Part shown: one piece after another, positions 19,444-29,732 of the stretch
How positions within the stretch are numbered: the first letter of the stretch is position 1
Layout of the letters: the number at the start of each line of letters is the position of its first letter
Origin: Candidatus Ruania gallistercoris
GTDB taxonomy: Bacteria; Actinomycetota; Actinomycetes; Actinomycetales; Beutenbergiaceae
Assembly (NCBI GenBank): GCA_019116305.1
Contig: DXBY01000060.1
Span: 1-36,484, forward strand
Direction of reading: 5' to 3'
Length of the DNA: 36,484 nucleotides
Translations under genes and position numbers: made by a program
Notes under the pieces: model-generated
What the model was told of the DNA's origin: nothing
What the model saw: the letters and a program-made list of their open reading frames with translations, nothing else
Databases searched by the model: none

Positions 19444-20022
19444 GTGTCGCCCCACCTGCCGCTGCGCGACCTGATCGCGGAAGACCTCGCCACGGCGCGC
19501 CGGCGTGACCCGGCCGCTCGCTCCGCCGTCGAGGTAGCGCTGACCTATTCCGGGGTGCACGCCCTGTGGCTGTACCGGCTGGCGCACCGGATGTGGCGCA
19601 CCCAGGTGCTCCGGCTACCGGCCCGGGTGCTGTCCCAGCTGGCGCGCGCCCTCACCGGGGTGGAGATCCACCCCGGTGCGGTGCTCGGCCGGCGGTTCTT
19701 CATCGATCACGGGATGGGCGTGGTGATCGGGGAAACCGCAGTGGTGGGTGACGATGTGCTGATGTTCCACACCTCCACTCTCGGCGGCCGCTCGATGAGC
19801 AAGGGCAAGCGGCACCCCACGCTCGGTGACCGGGTGGTGATCGGGGCCGGGGCCAAGGTGCTCGGCCCGATCACGATCGGCTCCGACGTGCAGGTGGGGG
19901 CGAATGCCGTGGTGGTCAAGGACGTGCCCGACGGCGCTGTGGTGGTGGGGGTGCCGGGGCGGCCCCGGCACGTCTCGGCTCGGTCCGAGGACGATCTGAT
20001 CGACCCCGCGATCTACATCTGA
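19444..20022 (+). CDS. cysE: Serine O-acetyltransferase
   Basis: GTG start; [44 protein letters not shown]...[25 protein letters not shown] (hexapeptide repeats). Confidence 0.95.
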   Translation: MSPHLPLRDLIAEDLATARRRDPAARSAVEVALTYSGVHALWLYRLAHRMWRTQVLRLPARVLSQLARALTGVEIHPGAVLGRRFFIDHGMGVVIGETAVVGDDVLMFHTSTLGGRSMSKGKRHPTLGDRVVIGAGAKVLGPITIGSDVQVGANAVVVKDVPDGAVVVGVPGRPRHVSARSEDDLIDPAIYI

Positions 20023-20028
20023 GCCCGG

Positions 20029-20355
20029 TCAGTCCTCCCCCGGTTCCCAGCCGGCCCGCCGCAGGTCCACCCGCGGCGGATCGGTCCGGGTGAGTGGAGT
20101 CTGCTCCTCGCGCCAGTGCGGCAGTGCCCGGTCGCGTTTGTCCCCCGGCAGGTCACCGCGAGCATTGACCAGCCGCCACCACGGGGTGTCGCCGCCGTAG
20201 CGGCTCATCACCATCCCGACCACCCGTGGACCGCCCCGGCCGGTCTCCGCCCGGATGGTCTCCGCGATCACGCCATAGGTGCTCGCCCGACCAGGTGGGA
20301 TCGCACACACCAGGTCCAGCACCGCCTCCACATAGTCCTCGGCCACCTCGCGCAC
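20029..20355 (-). CDS. MGMT-family / alkyltransferase-like (Atl) protein
   Basis: VREVAEDYVEAVLDLVCAIPPGRASTYGVIAETI...GPRVVGMVMSRYGGDTPWWRLVNARGDLP; PCHR Cys site replaced by PWWR. Confidence 0.82.
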   Translation of the reverse strand: MREVAEDYVEAVLDLVCAIPPGRASTYGVIAETIRAETGRGGPRVVGMVMSRYGGDTPWWRLVNARGDLPGDKRDRALPHWREEQTPLTRTDPPRVDLRRAGWEPGED

Positions 20356-20376
20356 CTGCCTATGATCGCTGATGAG

Positions 20377-21120
20377 ATGAGCGAGACACCCGTACCGGCC
20401 GAGCCGTACATCTGCCCGCACTGCGAGGCCACCCACGAACACGACCATGTGGACGAGCGCGCCGTGGTGGGCCACTACCGCACCCGGCTCGCCGTGGTCT
20501 GCGGAGTGCGGGCGCTGCTGGTCCTGCTCGCCGTGGCCGGTGTGCTGCTCTGGCTGCCGCCGACGGCGGGTCTCACCCTGGTCGGAGCCGGTGTGCTGGC
20601 GTGGGTGCTCGCCACGGCCGCCGGCCTGCTCGTGGCGTCGGTGGACCTGGCACGGCGCGGCGGTGACGCCCAGCAGGCTGCCTCAGAGCGACGTTTGGTG
20701 ACCGTCTCGGTGCTCACCGGGGCGGCACTGACCCCGGTGCTGGCGCTGCTGGTGGCCCTGGTCGGACGGGCCTGGGCCGACGAGGGTGCCGTGACAGTGC
20801 TGTCGGTCTCCGCCGCTGCAGCCACCGGCTGGCTCGCCGGCTCCGCCGGGGCGGAGGTGGTGCGGGCGCTGCGACTACGCAGCCTGCTGGTCGCCGATAC
20901 CCGCGCCGGTGAGGTGGCGCGAGCCTCGGCGGTGCGGCACCGGGAGCACACCGGCGAGTGGCGCCAGCTGGGCACCGTGGTCGCGACGGCGCTCCTCGTC
21001 GGGCTCTGGGTGGCGCTGTGTCAGCTGATGCCGGTCGTGGCGGTGGTACTCGTCCCGCTGCACCTGGCGCTGGTGGCAGGCACCCGCCGCCTGGTCAACG
21101 ACCAGTCTCGTACTCGCTGA
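20377..21120 (+). CDS. Hypothetical multi-pass membrane protein
   Basis: MSETPVPAEPYICPHCEATHEHDHVDERAVV followed by repeated hydrophobic helices; alternative ATG at 20362. Confidence 0.65.
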   Translation: MSETPVPAEPYICPHCEATHEHDHVDERAVVGHYRTRLAVVCGVRALLVLLAVAGVLLWLPPTAGLTLVGAGVLAWVLATAAGLLVASVDLARRGGDAQQAASERRLVTVSVLTGAALTPVLALLVALVGRAWADEGAVTVLSVSAAAATGWLAGSAGAEVVRALRLRSLLVADTRAGEVARASAVRHREHTGEWRQLGTVVATALLVGLWVALCQLMPVVAVVLVPLHLALVAGTRRLVNDQSRTR

Positions 21121-21544
21121 CCAGGTCGATGCGCCGCTGGTGGCGGGCGTCGCCGGAGAACGTCTCGGCCACGAACGCCGAGACGATCCGCACCGACTCC
21201 TCAGTGGTGTGCTGACGGGCACCGATCGCCACCACGTTGGCATCGTTGTGCTGCCGGCCGAGCTGCGCGGTCTCGGTGTTCCAGGCCAACGCCGCCCGCA
21301 CCCCGGCGACCTTGTTCGCAGCGATCTGCTCACCGTTGCCGCTGCCGCCGATCACCACGCCGAGGGAACCCGGATCGGCGACCACGGCCTCCCCGGCCGC
21401 GAAGCACACCGGCGGGTAGTCGTCCTGGGCGTCATAGACCAGAGCACCGTGATCGGTCACCTCGTGCCCCTCGCTGCGCAGGTGCTCGATCAGGATGGTC
21501 TTCAGCTCGTACCCGGCGTGGTCGGCGGCGATGTGGATGCGCAT
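21095..21544 (-). CDS. rpiB: Ribose-5-phosphate isomerase B
   Basis: MRIHIAADHAGYELKTILIEHL...DYPPVCFAAGEAVV...GVVIGGSGNGEQIAANKVAGVRAALAWN. Confidence 0.94.
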   Translation of the reverse strand: MRIHIAADHAGYELKTILIEHLRSEGHEVTDHGALVYDAQDDYPPVCFAAGEAVVADPGSLGVVIGGSGNGEQIAANKVAGVRAALAWNTETAQLGRQHNDANVVAIGARQHTTEESVRIVSAFVAETFSGDARHQRRIDLVSEYETGR

Positions 21545-21637
21545 GGCGACATTCTGCCGCACCGGGAGGCCAGGAGTGGCCGCCGGGGTGATCCGCGGTG
21601 GACGACGGGACGGTGGTGGCGCGGGTATGTTCGAGCG

Positions 21638-23689
21638 ATGAGCACCGAGACCCCTGCGACCGAGACCGACCAGGCTGTGCCGGAGACACCGGACGGCCGG
21701 CTGACCGCGTCCGAACGGGCCGCCGCCGACCGTGCGGCGATGGACACCGCCGTGCGCCCGCAGGACGACCTGTTCCGGTATGTGAACGGCACCTGGCTGA
21801 CCACACACGAGATCCCCGCCGACCGGGGCCGGGACGGCACCTTCCACCAGCTGCACGACCAGGCGGAGCGGGACGTGCGGCAGCTGATCACCGACGCGGC
21901 TGAGGTGCCTGCGGACGACCCGGCGGCAGCGGAGGCCGCGAAGATCGCCGCGGTGTACGCCTCGTTCATGGACACCGAGACGATCGCCTCGCTCGGGACC
22001 GAACCGCTCGAGCCAGAGCTCGCCCTGGTACGCGCCGCCGCGGACCATGGCGAGCTCGCGGCGGCACTCGGAGCGCTGCAGCGCTCCGGGGTGGGCGGAG
22101 TGGTCGCCCCGTTCGTCGACGTCGACGCCGCCGACCCGACCCGGTACCGGGTCTACCTGGAACAGTCCGGACTGGGCCTGCCGGACGAGGCCTACTACAC
22201 CGACGAGACGCACGGGGCTGTGCGGGCGGCCTACCCTCCACACATCGCCCGGATGCTCACCCTCGCCGGTGTGGCCGGCGAGGGCGAGGCAGAGAGCGCA
22301 GCCGAGCGGATCATGGCGCTGGAGACCCAGCTGGCGGGGCACCACTGGGACAACGTCCGCAGCCGGGACGCCCAGGCCACGCACAACCCGATGACCGCCG
22401 CCCAGCTGCACGAGCACGCGCCCGGCTTCGCCTGGGAGTCCTGGGCCGCCGCGCTCGGCGACGCCGACGCCCTGGCGGAGGTGGTGGTCCGCCAGCCGGA
22501 GTTCCTGGCCGGGCTCGGCTCGCTGTGGGCCGAGATCGACCTGGCGGACTGGAAGCTGTGGTTGACCTGGCGGGTGGTGCGCGCCCGGGCGCCGTACCTG
22601 ACCGATGCCCTGGTCGCGGAGAACTTCGACTTCGTCGGCCGCACGATGACCGGCGCACAGCAGATCCGCCAGCGGTGGAAGCGCGGCGTCTCCCTGGTGC
22701 AGGGGGTGCTCGGCGAAGCCGTGGGCAAGCTGTACGTGTCCCGGCACTTCCCGCCCTCGCACAAGGAGGCGATGGACCGGTTGGTCGCCGACCTGATCGA
22801 GGCCTACCGGCAGTCCATCTCCGGTCTGGACTGGATGAGCCCGGCGACCCAGGAACTGGCCCTGGCCAAGCTGGAGGCCTTCACCCCGAAGATCGGCTAC
22901 CCGGCTCGGTGGCGGGACTACTCGGCGCTGACGGTGACCGCTGACGACCTGCTCGGTAACGTGCGCGCTGCGCACGCGTTCGAGACCGACTACGAGCTGA
23001 ACAAGCTCGGTGGTCCGATCGATCGCGACGAGTGGTTCATGACCCCGCAGACGGTGAACGCGTACTACAACCCGACGATGAACGAGATCGTCTTCCCGGC
23101 CGCGATCCTGCAGCCCCCGTTCTTCGATGCCGAGGCCGACGACGCCACCAACTACGGGGCGATCGGGGCAGTGATCGGACACGAGATCGGGCACGGGTTC
23201 GACGACCAGGGCAGCAAGTACGACGGTGCCGGCCGGCTGCACGACTGGTGGACCGAGGCGGACCGGGCCGAGTTCGACACGCGAACCCAGGCGCTGGTCG
23301 CCCAGTACGACACGCTGTCCCCGGCGCAGCTGGACGGCTCCCAGCACGTCAACGGCTCGCTCACCGTCGGGGAGAACATCGGCGACATCGGTGGTCTGGG
23401 GATCGCGATCAGGGCCTACCGGATCGCCCTCGAACGCTCCGGCCGCGAGGACGAGGTGATCGACGCGTACACCGGCATGCAGCGGTTGTTCCTCGCCTGG
23501 GCGCGAGCCTGGCGCACGAAGGTCCGCGACGAGGAGATGCTCCGACTGCTCGCGATCGACCCGCACTCCCCGGACGAGATCCGGTGCAACGCCGTGGTGC
23601 GCAACCTGGACGAGTTCTACACCGCCTTCGACGTCCAGCCCGGGGACGGGCTCTACCTGCCGCCGGAGGAGCGCGTGCAGATCTGGTGA
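21638..23689 (+). CDS. M13 family (neprilysin-type) metallopeptidase
   Basis: DDLFRYVNGTWL; NAYYNPTMNEIVFPAAILQPPFF; VIGHEIGHGFDDQGSKYDG (HExxH); ENIGDIGGL. Confidence 0.95.
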   Translation: MSTETPATETDQAVPETPDGRLTASERAAADRAAMDTAVRPQDDLFRYVNGTWLTTHEIPADRGRDGTFHQLHDQAERDVRQLITDAAEVPADDPAAAEAAKIAAVYASFMDTETIASLGTEPLEPELALVRAAADHGELAAALGALQRSGVGGVVAPFVDVDAADPTRYRVYLEQSGLGLPDEAYYTDETHGAVRAAYPPHIARMLTLAGVAGEGEAESAAERIMALETQLAGHHWDNVRSRDAQATHNPMTAAQLHEHAPGFAWESWAAALGDADALAEVVVRQPEFLAGLGSLWAEIDLADWKLWLTWRVVRARAPYLTDALVAENFDFVGRTMTGAQQIRQRWKRGVSLVQGVLGEAVGKLYVSRHFPPSHKEAMDRLVADLIEAYRQSISGLDWMSPATQELALAKLEAFTPKIGYPARWRDYSALTVTADDLLGNVRAAHAFETDYELNKLGGPIDRDEWFMTPQTVNAYYNPTMNEIVFPAAILQPPFFDAEADDATNYGAIGAVIGHEIGHGFDDQGSKYDGAGRLHDWWTEADRAEFDTRTQALVAQYDTLSPAQLDGSQHVNGSLTVGENIGDIGGLGIAIRAYRIALERSGREDEVIDAYTGMQRLFLAWARAWRTKVRDEEMLRLLAIDPHSPDEIRCNAVVRNLDEFYTAFDVQPGDGLYLPPEERVQIW

Positions 23690-23735
23690 GTGACCCGGGC
23701 GGCAGCGCGGGTGACCGAGCGCGGCCGCCCGCCGC

Positions 23736-24134
23736 TCAGCCGGTGTGGCCGAGGACCGGGAGGCCGGCCTCGACCCACGCCCGGTACCCACCGGTGGCGT
23801 ATGCCACGCTGGCGAGGCCGAGGTCGCGCAGTTGCTCGGCAGCCGCAGCGGCGGCGGCGCCGTCCTGACTGAGCAGTACCACCGGGCGCAACTCGGGGGT
23901 GTTCACCAGGTGTGCGACCAGGCCGGCGGGGTCCACGACGTCGAGCGGGAGGTCCGGGTGCAGCACACCTTCCGACCGCTCCTCGCCGGTGCGCAGGTCC
24001 AGCACGCGCACCCGGTCGTAGAGCAGTTCCTGGTACAGCGCCCGGGGGCTCATCCCGCAGCCACCGAGCCCGCTCTCGCGCCGGGTCGGCGCACTGAGGA
24101 CGAGGTCCCACGTGGTTCCGGTGGTGAGTGTCAT
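23736..24134 (-). CDS. Rhodanese-like domain protein, no active-site Cys seen
   Basis: RVRVLDLRTGEERSEGVLHPDL...VVLLSQDGAAAAAAAEQLRDLGLASVAYATGGYRAWVEAGLPV. Confidence 0.75.
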   Translation of the reverse strand: MTLTTGTTWDLVLSAPTRRESGLGGCGMSPRALYQELLYDRVRVLDLRTGEERSEGVLHPDLPLDVVDPAGLVAHLVNTPELRPVVLLSQDGAAAAAAAEQLRDLGLASVAYATGGYRAWVEAGLPVLGHTG

Positions 24135-24271
24135 GGCCTGCTCGCTCGGGTGCTCGGGACCCGCCTGGTGCGGGTGCGTGCCATGATCACAGCATCGGAG
24201 GCGCGTCCCTCACCGAGGAGCGGCCGGGTGTCTCATTAATTGAGATCGCACGTCCTCCGCCATCGACCGGG

Positions 24272-24850
24272 TCAGAAACTGCGAGTGCCCTCCCGGGCGA
24301 TCTCGAAGCCGTGCCCGGTGGAGACCGACCGGCAGGTCACACCCTCCTCGGTGCTCTCACAGAGGAAATCACCCACGGCAGTGGCTTCGCCGTAGTCGAG
24401 CTCGGTGAGCTCCTGCGAGGGTTCGGGAACCTCGTCGCTGGGGCAGGTGGGACCGGCCTCGTCGGCGGTGACCGCCCAGACGTGTCCGGCGACGTCCTCG
24501 CTGCAGTCCTCGATCGAGGGTGGAGAGTAGTTGAAGCTCTCGATCACGCACTGGGTGGACTCGTCGGCGAGCTCGCACCAGATGTTGCCGCTGGGCATGA
24601 TGAACCCGGCCACGTCTTGGGCGCCGTCCGGCACCTCGACCGCGTCCGCCTGGGTGGTCTCCTCGCCCTCGCCACTGCCACCGGCATCCGAGGTCGCCGT
24701 AGCCGAGGTGCTCGTACCGGGGCTGGGCTCATCCTCGGCGGCGGAGGTGTCCGGCCAGGTGACCATGATCACCACGAGCGCGACGAGCAGCAGCGCGTCG
24801 AGGACGATCAACGTGATCGCTGCAGGACCCACTGCGCCGCGCTTGGCCAT
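24272..24850 (-). CDS. Membrane-anchored secreted hypothetical protein (DUF6636-like)
   Basis: One N-terminal TM helix, T/S/E-rich linker, then GFIMPSGNIWCELADESTQCVIESF...C...C pattern. Confidence 0.6.
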   Translation of the reverse strand: MAKRGAVGPAAITLIVLDALLLVALVVIMVTWPDTSAAEDEPSPGTSTSATATSDAGGSGEGEETTQADAVEVPDGAQDVAGFIMPSGNIWCELADESTQCVIESFNYSPPSIEDCSEDVAGHVWAVTADEAGPTCPSDEVPEPSQELTELDYGEATAVGDFLCESTEEGVTCRSVSTGHGFEIAREGTRSF

Positions 24851-24939
24851 CTTTCCTCCGTTCGTGCGCCGACCAGCATGCCACTCTAACGGTAACGGCC
24901 ACCGCGCCCCGACCCGGGCGGAGGTGGTAGGCAGGGACG

Positions 24940-25902
24940 GTGCCCGCTGCCGATGTGCCCATCCCGGACGGACTGGTCCGGCTGGTCACCGCCCATGTAC
25001 CGGATCCGGGCATGCCCTCCGGGGCTGACTGGTTGGACCGACTGCCCGGCCTGGTACGCGAGGTGCTCGGTGAGTGGGACCTGAACCTGGACGGGCCACC
25101 GGCGCACGGTTACTCCGCCCTGGTGCTCCCGGTGCGCTCCCCACGTGGTCCTGCCGTGGTCAAGCTCGTCTGGCCGCATGCCGAGGGACGTGCAGAACAT
25201 CGGGCACTTCAGCTGTGGAACGGACGCGGAGCGGTGCGTCTGCTCGCCGCGGACCCGACCCGCTGGGCGTTGCTGCTGGAGCGCCTGGACGCCGGGCGCA
25301 CCCTCGAGCAGGAGGCCCTCGGCTCCGCACTCGGCGAGCTCACTGCCACCGAGGAGCTCGCCACTCTGCTCACTGTGCTCGACCGGCCGGCACCTCCCTG
25401 GGCGGACACGCTCAGCGACCACCTGCACGAGCTCAACGCCGACCTGGACGCAGCGCTCGCCCCGGCGACGACCGCCGTCGCCTATCCCCGCCGGATGCTC
25501 GAGGAAGCGCGCGCCCTGGCCACCGACCTGCTCACCGACGGCGGTCTCGATGCCCGGCTGACGCACACGGACGCCCACCACGGCAACGTGCTCTGGCGGC
25601 CGGATCCGGGCGAGTGGGTGGCCATCGACGCGCAGGTGCGGGCCGCCGAACCGGGCTGGGCGTTCCAGCCGGTGCTGATGAACGCCTGGCCCGCGCTGGA
25701 GCGCGCGACCAGCCTGCGCCAGGCGGTGCGGACCCGGTTGGCAACGCTCGCCGAGGTGACCGGTGTGGACTCAGACCGCGCCCGAGCCCTCACCCAGGTG
25801 CGGCTGGTCCGCGATGCGCTCTGGGAGCTCGGCGCCGGCACAGTGGACCGGGATCAGGTCACCCGGCTGGTGACCGTGGCCAAGGCGCTGGCCGAGCGGT
25901 GA
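24940..25902 (+). CDS. Aminoglycoside phosphotransferase-like kinase family protein
   Basis: SPRGPAVVKLVWPHAEGRAEHRALQLWNGRGAVRLLA...LTHTDAHHGNVLWRPDPGEWVAIDAQ (APH catalytic region). Confidence 0.75.
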   Translation: MPAADVPIPDGLVRLVTAHVPDPGMPSGADWLDRLPGLVREVLGEWDLNLDGPPAHGYSALVLPVRSPRGPAVVKLVWPHAEGRAEHRALQLWNGRGAVRLLAADPTRWALLLERLDAGRTLEQEALGSALGELTATEELATLLTVLDRPAPPWADTLSDHLHELNADLDAALAPATTAVAYPRRMLEEARALATDLLTDGGLDARLTHTDAHHGNVLWRPDPGEWVAIDAQVRAAEPGWAFQPVLMNAWPALERATSLRQAVRTRLATLAEVTGVDSDRARALTQVRLVRDALWELGAGTVDRDQVTRLVTVAKALAER

Positions 25903-25921
25903 GTGTGGCCAGCACCCCGAC

Positions 25922-26575
25922 TCAGTCGAAGATCGGACCCTGCGAGCGCGTGCGCTTCAGCTCGTAGAACCCGGGGTAGGCAGCAACCGCCACCACCCCG
26001 TCCCAGAGGCGCCCGGCCTCCTCTCCCTTAGGCGCCGGAGTGATCACCGGGCCGAAGAACGCGGTGCCGTTGAACGCCACCACCGGGGTGCCGACGTCCT
26101 CACCCACCAGCGAGATGCCCTTTGCGTGCGAGGCGCGCAGGGACTCGTCCAGCTCGTCGCTGTCGGCATACCGGATCAGCTCCGCGGGCAGGCCCACCTC
26201 CTCGAGCGCCTCGGCCAGCACCGCGTGCCGGTCGTCGCCGCGCCCGCCGGGGTGGAACCGGATGCCGATCGCGTCGTAGAGGGGCTTGACCCACTCCTCG
26301 CCATGCAGCTCGCGGGCCGCGTTGATCACGCGCACCGGACCGATCGCCTTGCCGAGCATCTCGCGGTAGCCGGCGTCCAGCTCGTCCCGGCCCTCGTTCA
26401 GGATCGTCAGGCTCATGATGTGCCACCGCACCGTGATGTCGCGGACCTTCTCCACCTCGGTGATCCAGCGAGAGGTCATCCAGGCCCACGGGCAGGCGGG
26501 GTCGAACCAGAAGTCGGCCACATCGGTGGACTGCTCTTCGGTACCGGTGTCCGGGATCTCGGTCTGCGTCGTCAC
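25922..26575 (-). CDS. DsbA-family mycothiol-dependent nitroreductase-like (Rv2466c family)
   Basis: VADFWFDPACPWAWMTSRWITEVEKVRDITVRWHIMSLTILNEGRDELDAGYREML...GTPVVAFNGTAFFGPVITPAP; GTG start inferred. Confidence 0.8.
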   Translation of the reverse strand: MTTQTEIPDTGTEEQSTDVADFWFDPACPWAWMTSRWITEVEKVRDITVRWHIMSLTILNEGRDELDAGYREMLGKAIGPVRVINAARELHGEEWVKPLYDAIGIRFHPGGRGDDRHAVLAEALEEVGLPAELIRYADSDELDESLRASHAKGISLVGEDVGTPVVAFNGTAFFGPVITPAPKGEEAGRLWDGVVAVAAYPGFYELKRTRSQGPIFD

Positions 26576-26677
26576 TGCTGCTCCTCGTTGCTCGTGTTGG
26601 TGCCTCTCGCCGGCCCACCCCACGGTGGCCGTGCATCCGCGTCAACCCGAGACCCATGGCCGGCATTCCCGGTCAGG

Positions 26678-27010
26678 TCAGACGAAGTCCTCGCGCATCG
26701 GGGTGAACAGGTCCAGCAGCACCCCGGCCTCCCGGCAGCGGCAGCCGTGCTCGACGTTGCTGGACTTCAGCATCGAGTCCCCGGCCCGGACCGTCTTGAC
26801 CACGCCGTCGATCTCGAACTCGAACACCCCGCTGACCACGTAGGTGATCTGGGTGTGCGGGTGGTGGTGCAACGGACCGAGGGCGCCGGCGGCGAAGGTG
26901 TTCTCCACACACATCACCTGGCTGTCGTAGGCGAGCACCCGGCGAGTCACCCCCTCTCCGGCCTCGGTCGTCGGGACGTCGTCGCGGAAGACCCATCGCT
27001 GATCGCGCAT
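26678..27010 (-). CDS. Cupin domain-containing protein
   Basis: GPLHHHPHTQITYVVSGVFEFEIDGVVKTVRAGDSMLKSSNVEHGCRC. Confidence 0.85.
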   Translation of the reverse strand: MRDQRWVFRDDVPTTEAGEGVTRRVLAYDSQVMCVENTFAAGALGPLHHHPHTQITYVVSGVFEFEIDGVVKTVRAGDSMLKSSNVEHGCRCREAGVLLDLFTPMREDFV

Positions 27011-27145
27011 GCTGCTCACCCTAGGGCCCGCGGGCATACTCGGCGTCAATCATCTCGGCAGGTGGCCGGTGGCATGGCAGGATCGGTCCCGGCCCACCGG
27101 CCGGAGTCGAGGACGCAGAACCTGCGTCGATGAAGGAGTAGCAGC

Positions 27146-29719
27146 ATGCCTGGAGAGAACCTCACCCGGATCGAGGCCCGCGAGCGCGCCCAGGTGCTCT
27201 CGGTCAGCGAGTACCGGGTGGAGCTGGACCTGACCCAGGGGCCGACCACCTTCGCCTCCCGCACCACGGTGCGCTTCACCGCTACCCCGGGAGCGAGCAG
27301 CTTTATCGACCTGATCGCCCCGACCGTGCACGAGGTGGTGCTGAACGGGCGCTCCCTGCCGGTAGCCGAGGTGTTCGCCGACTCCCGGATCCAGCTGGCC
27401 GACCTGGCCGCGGAGAACGAGCTGAGGGTGGTGGCCGACTGTGCCTACATGAACACCGGGGAGGGCCTGCACCGGTTCGTGGATCCGGTGGACGAGGAGG
27501 TGTACCTGTACTCCCAGTTCGAGGTGGCCGACACCCGCCGGATGTTCGCCGTGTTCGAGCAGCCCGACCTGAAGGCGACGTTCGCCTTCACCGTGACCGC
27601 CCCGGAGCACTGGCAGGTGGTCTCCACCTCCCCCACCCCGGAGCCGGTCCCTGCAGGAGCCGGCACCGCCACCTGGACCTTCGCCCCCACCCCCGTGCTG
27701 CCCTGCTACGTCACCGCGATCGTGGCCGGTCCCTATCACCGGGTCGACGGCGACCTCACCTCCCGTGACGGCCGTACTGTCCCGCTGGGGGTGTTCTGCC
27801 GCAGCTCGCTCGCCGAGCATCTGGACGCCGAGAACATCATGGACATCACCCGGGCCGGGTTCGCCTTCTACGAGGAGGCGTTCGATCTCCCCTACCCGTA
27901 CGAGAAGTACGACCAGCTGTTCGTGCCCGAGTTCAACGCCGGTGCGATGGAGAACGCCGGCTGCGTGACGTTCGTGGAGAACTACGTGTTCCGCTCCAAG
28001 GCTCCCGAGGCGACCGTGGAGCGGCGGGCGGTGACCATCCTGCACGAGCTGGCGCACATGTGGTTCGGCGACCTGGTGACGATGCGCTGGTGGAACGACC
28101 TCTGGCTGAACGAATCGTTCGCCGAGTACGCCTCCACGCTCGCCACGGCTGAGGCCACCCGGTGGACCGAGGCCTGGACCACGTTCGCGGCACTGGAGAA
28201 GTCCTGGGCCTACCGGCAGGACCAGCTGCCCTCGACGCATCCGATCGTCGCCGAGATCAACGACCTGGAGGATGTGGAGGTCAACTTCGACGGCATCACC
28301 TACGCCAAGGGTGCCTCGGTGCTCAAACAGCTGGTCGCCTGGGTGGGTCAGGACAAGTTCCTCGCCGGGGTGCGCGCCTACTTCCGCAAGCACGCCTATG
28401 CCAACACTGAGCTGGCGGACCTGCTGGTCGAGCTCGAAGCCACCAGTGGCCGGGACCTGGGCGCCTGGTCCCGGGTGTGGCTGCAGGAGGCGGGAGTGAC
28501 CGTGCTGCGTCCGCAGGTCGAGACCGATTCCGCCGGGCGGATCACCTCCTTCACCATCGCCCAGGAGGCGCCGCAGAGCCATCCGGTGCTGCGCCCGCAC
28601 CGGATCGCCGTCGGTGGCTATGACCTGGACGACCAGGGGGCGCTGGTGCGCACCCACCGGGTGGAGCTGGACATCGACGGGGCGGCGACGCCGGTACCGG
28701 AGCTGGTGGGGCTGACCCGGCCGCAGCTGATCCTGGTCAACGACGACGACCTCGCCTACGCCAAGATCCGCCTGGACGAGCAGTCCCTCGCAGTGGCCAC
28801 CGAGCACCTGTCGGACTTCAGCAGCTCGTTGCCGCGATCCTTGGTCTGGGGTGCGGCCTGGGACATGACCCGGGACGGGGAGTGGCCGGCTCGCCGCTAC
28901 CTCGAGCTGCTGCTGGCGAACCTGGGGGCCGAGACGGACTCCACCACCACGCTGGTACTGCTGCGTCAGTTGGCCACAGCCGTGGACTTCTACACCGACC
29001 CGGCCGGTCGCGATCAGGTCGCTGTGCAGGTGGCCGACCGGCTCTGGGTGCTGGCCCGGGCCGCCGAGGCCGGTTCGGACAGCCAGTTCCAGCTGGCGCG
29101 GGCCTTTGCCGGGCGCGCGAGCACCCCTGAGCACACCGGCATCCTGCACGGGCTGCTCTCCGGTGCGGTGACGCTGCCGGGGCTGAGCGTGGACACCGAT
29201 CTGCGCTGGGAGCTGCTCACTGCCCTGGTGACCGCCGGTGCGGCCGGTGAGGAGCAGATCGCCGCCGAGCTGGCGCAGGATGCGACCGCCACTGGTCAGC
29301 GCGCTGCGGCCGCAGCCCGGGCCGCCATCCCGACCGCTGCGGCCAAGGAGGCAGTGTGGACCTCGGTGGTGGACAGCGATGAGCTGCCGAACGCTGTGCA
29401 GGCGGCGGTGATCGGCGGGTTCGGCCGGTCCCACGACCGGTCGCTGCTGGCGCCGTTCGCCGAGCGCTACTTCGACTCCATCGAACGGATCTGGGCCGAA
29501 CGCACCAACGAGATGGCGCAGAACATCGTGATCGGTCTCTACCCGGCGAAGCTGGCCGACCTGGACGGCTCCTCGGGCGTGGACGTGCTCGCCCGGACCG
29601 ACGAGTTCCTGTCCGCTCTCGGCGACCGGTCGCCGGCCCTGCGCCGGCTCGTGGTCGAGTCCCGGGACACGGTGCGCCGCGCCCTGGCCGCCCAGGCCCG
29701 CGACCGCAACCCGGACTGA
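27146..29719 (+). CDS. pepN: Aminopeptidase N (M1 family)
   Basis: FVPEFNAGAMENAGCVTF (GAMEN), TILHELAHMWFGDLVTMRWWNDLWLNESFAEY (HExxH-18-E). Confidence 0.97.
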   Translation: MPGENLTRIEARERAQVLSVSEYRVELDLTQGPTTFASRTTVRFTATPGASSFIDLIAPTVHEVVLNGRSLPVAEVFADSRIQLADLAAENELRVVADCAYMNTGEGLHRFVDPVDEEVYLYSQFEVADTRRMFAVFEQPDLKATFAFTVTAPEHWQVVSTSPTPEPVPAGAGTATWTFAPTPVLPCYVTAIVAGPYHRVDGDLTSRDGRTVPLGVFCRSSLAEHLDAENIMDITRAGFAFYEEAFDLPYPYEKYDQLFVPEFNAGAMENAGCVTFVENYVFRSKAPEATVERRAVTILHELAHMWFGDLVTMRWWNDLWLNESFAEYASTLATAEATRWTEAWTTFAALEKSWAYRQDQLPSTHPIVAEINDLEDVEVNFDGITYAKGASVLKQLVAWVGQDKFLAGVRAYFRKHAYANTELADLLVELEATSGRDLGAWSRVWLQEAGVTVLRPQVETDSAGRITSFTIAQEAPQSHPVLRPHRIAVGGYDLDDQGALVRTHRVELDIDGAATPVPELVGLTRPQLILVNDDDLAYAKIRLDEQSLAVATEHLSDFSSSLPRSLVWGAAWDMTRDGEWPARRYLELLLANLGAETDSTTTLVLLRQLATAVDFYTDPAGRDQVAVQVADRLWVLARAAEAGSDSQFQLARAFAGRASTPEHTGILHGLLSGAVTLPGLSVDTDLRWELLTALVTAGAAGEEQIAAELAQDATATGQRAAAAARAAIPTAAAKEAVWTSVVDSDELPNAVQAAVIGGFGRSHDRSLLAPFAERYFDSIERIWAERTNEMAQNIVIGLYPAKLADLDGSSGVDVLARTDEFLSALGDRSPALRRLVVESRDTVRRALAAQARDRNPD

Positions 29720-29732
29720 CCCACTCCCCGGC

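Noticed and set aside
21095-23791. 898-aa minus-strand ORF
   Set aside because: Antisense shadow of the M13 peptidase in high-GC DNA; only its last 150 codons (rpiB, 21095-21544) look real.
24223-24240. AT-rich tctcattaattgaga inverted repeat near the DUF6636-like gene
   Set aside because: Only 5-bp arms and lying downstream of that gene; insufficient support for a regulatory call.
24940-25902. Antibiotic-resistance gene interpretation of the APH-like kinase
   Set aside because: Only generic kinase motifs are visible, with no mobile context; many APH-fold proteins are not resistance determinants.
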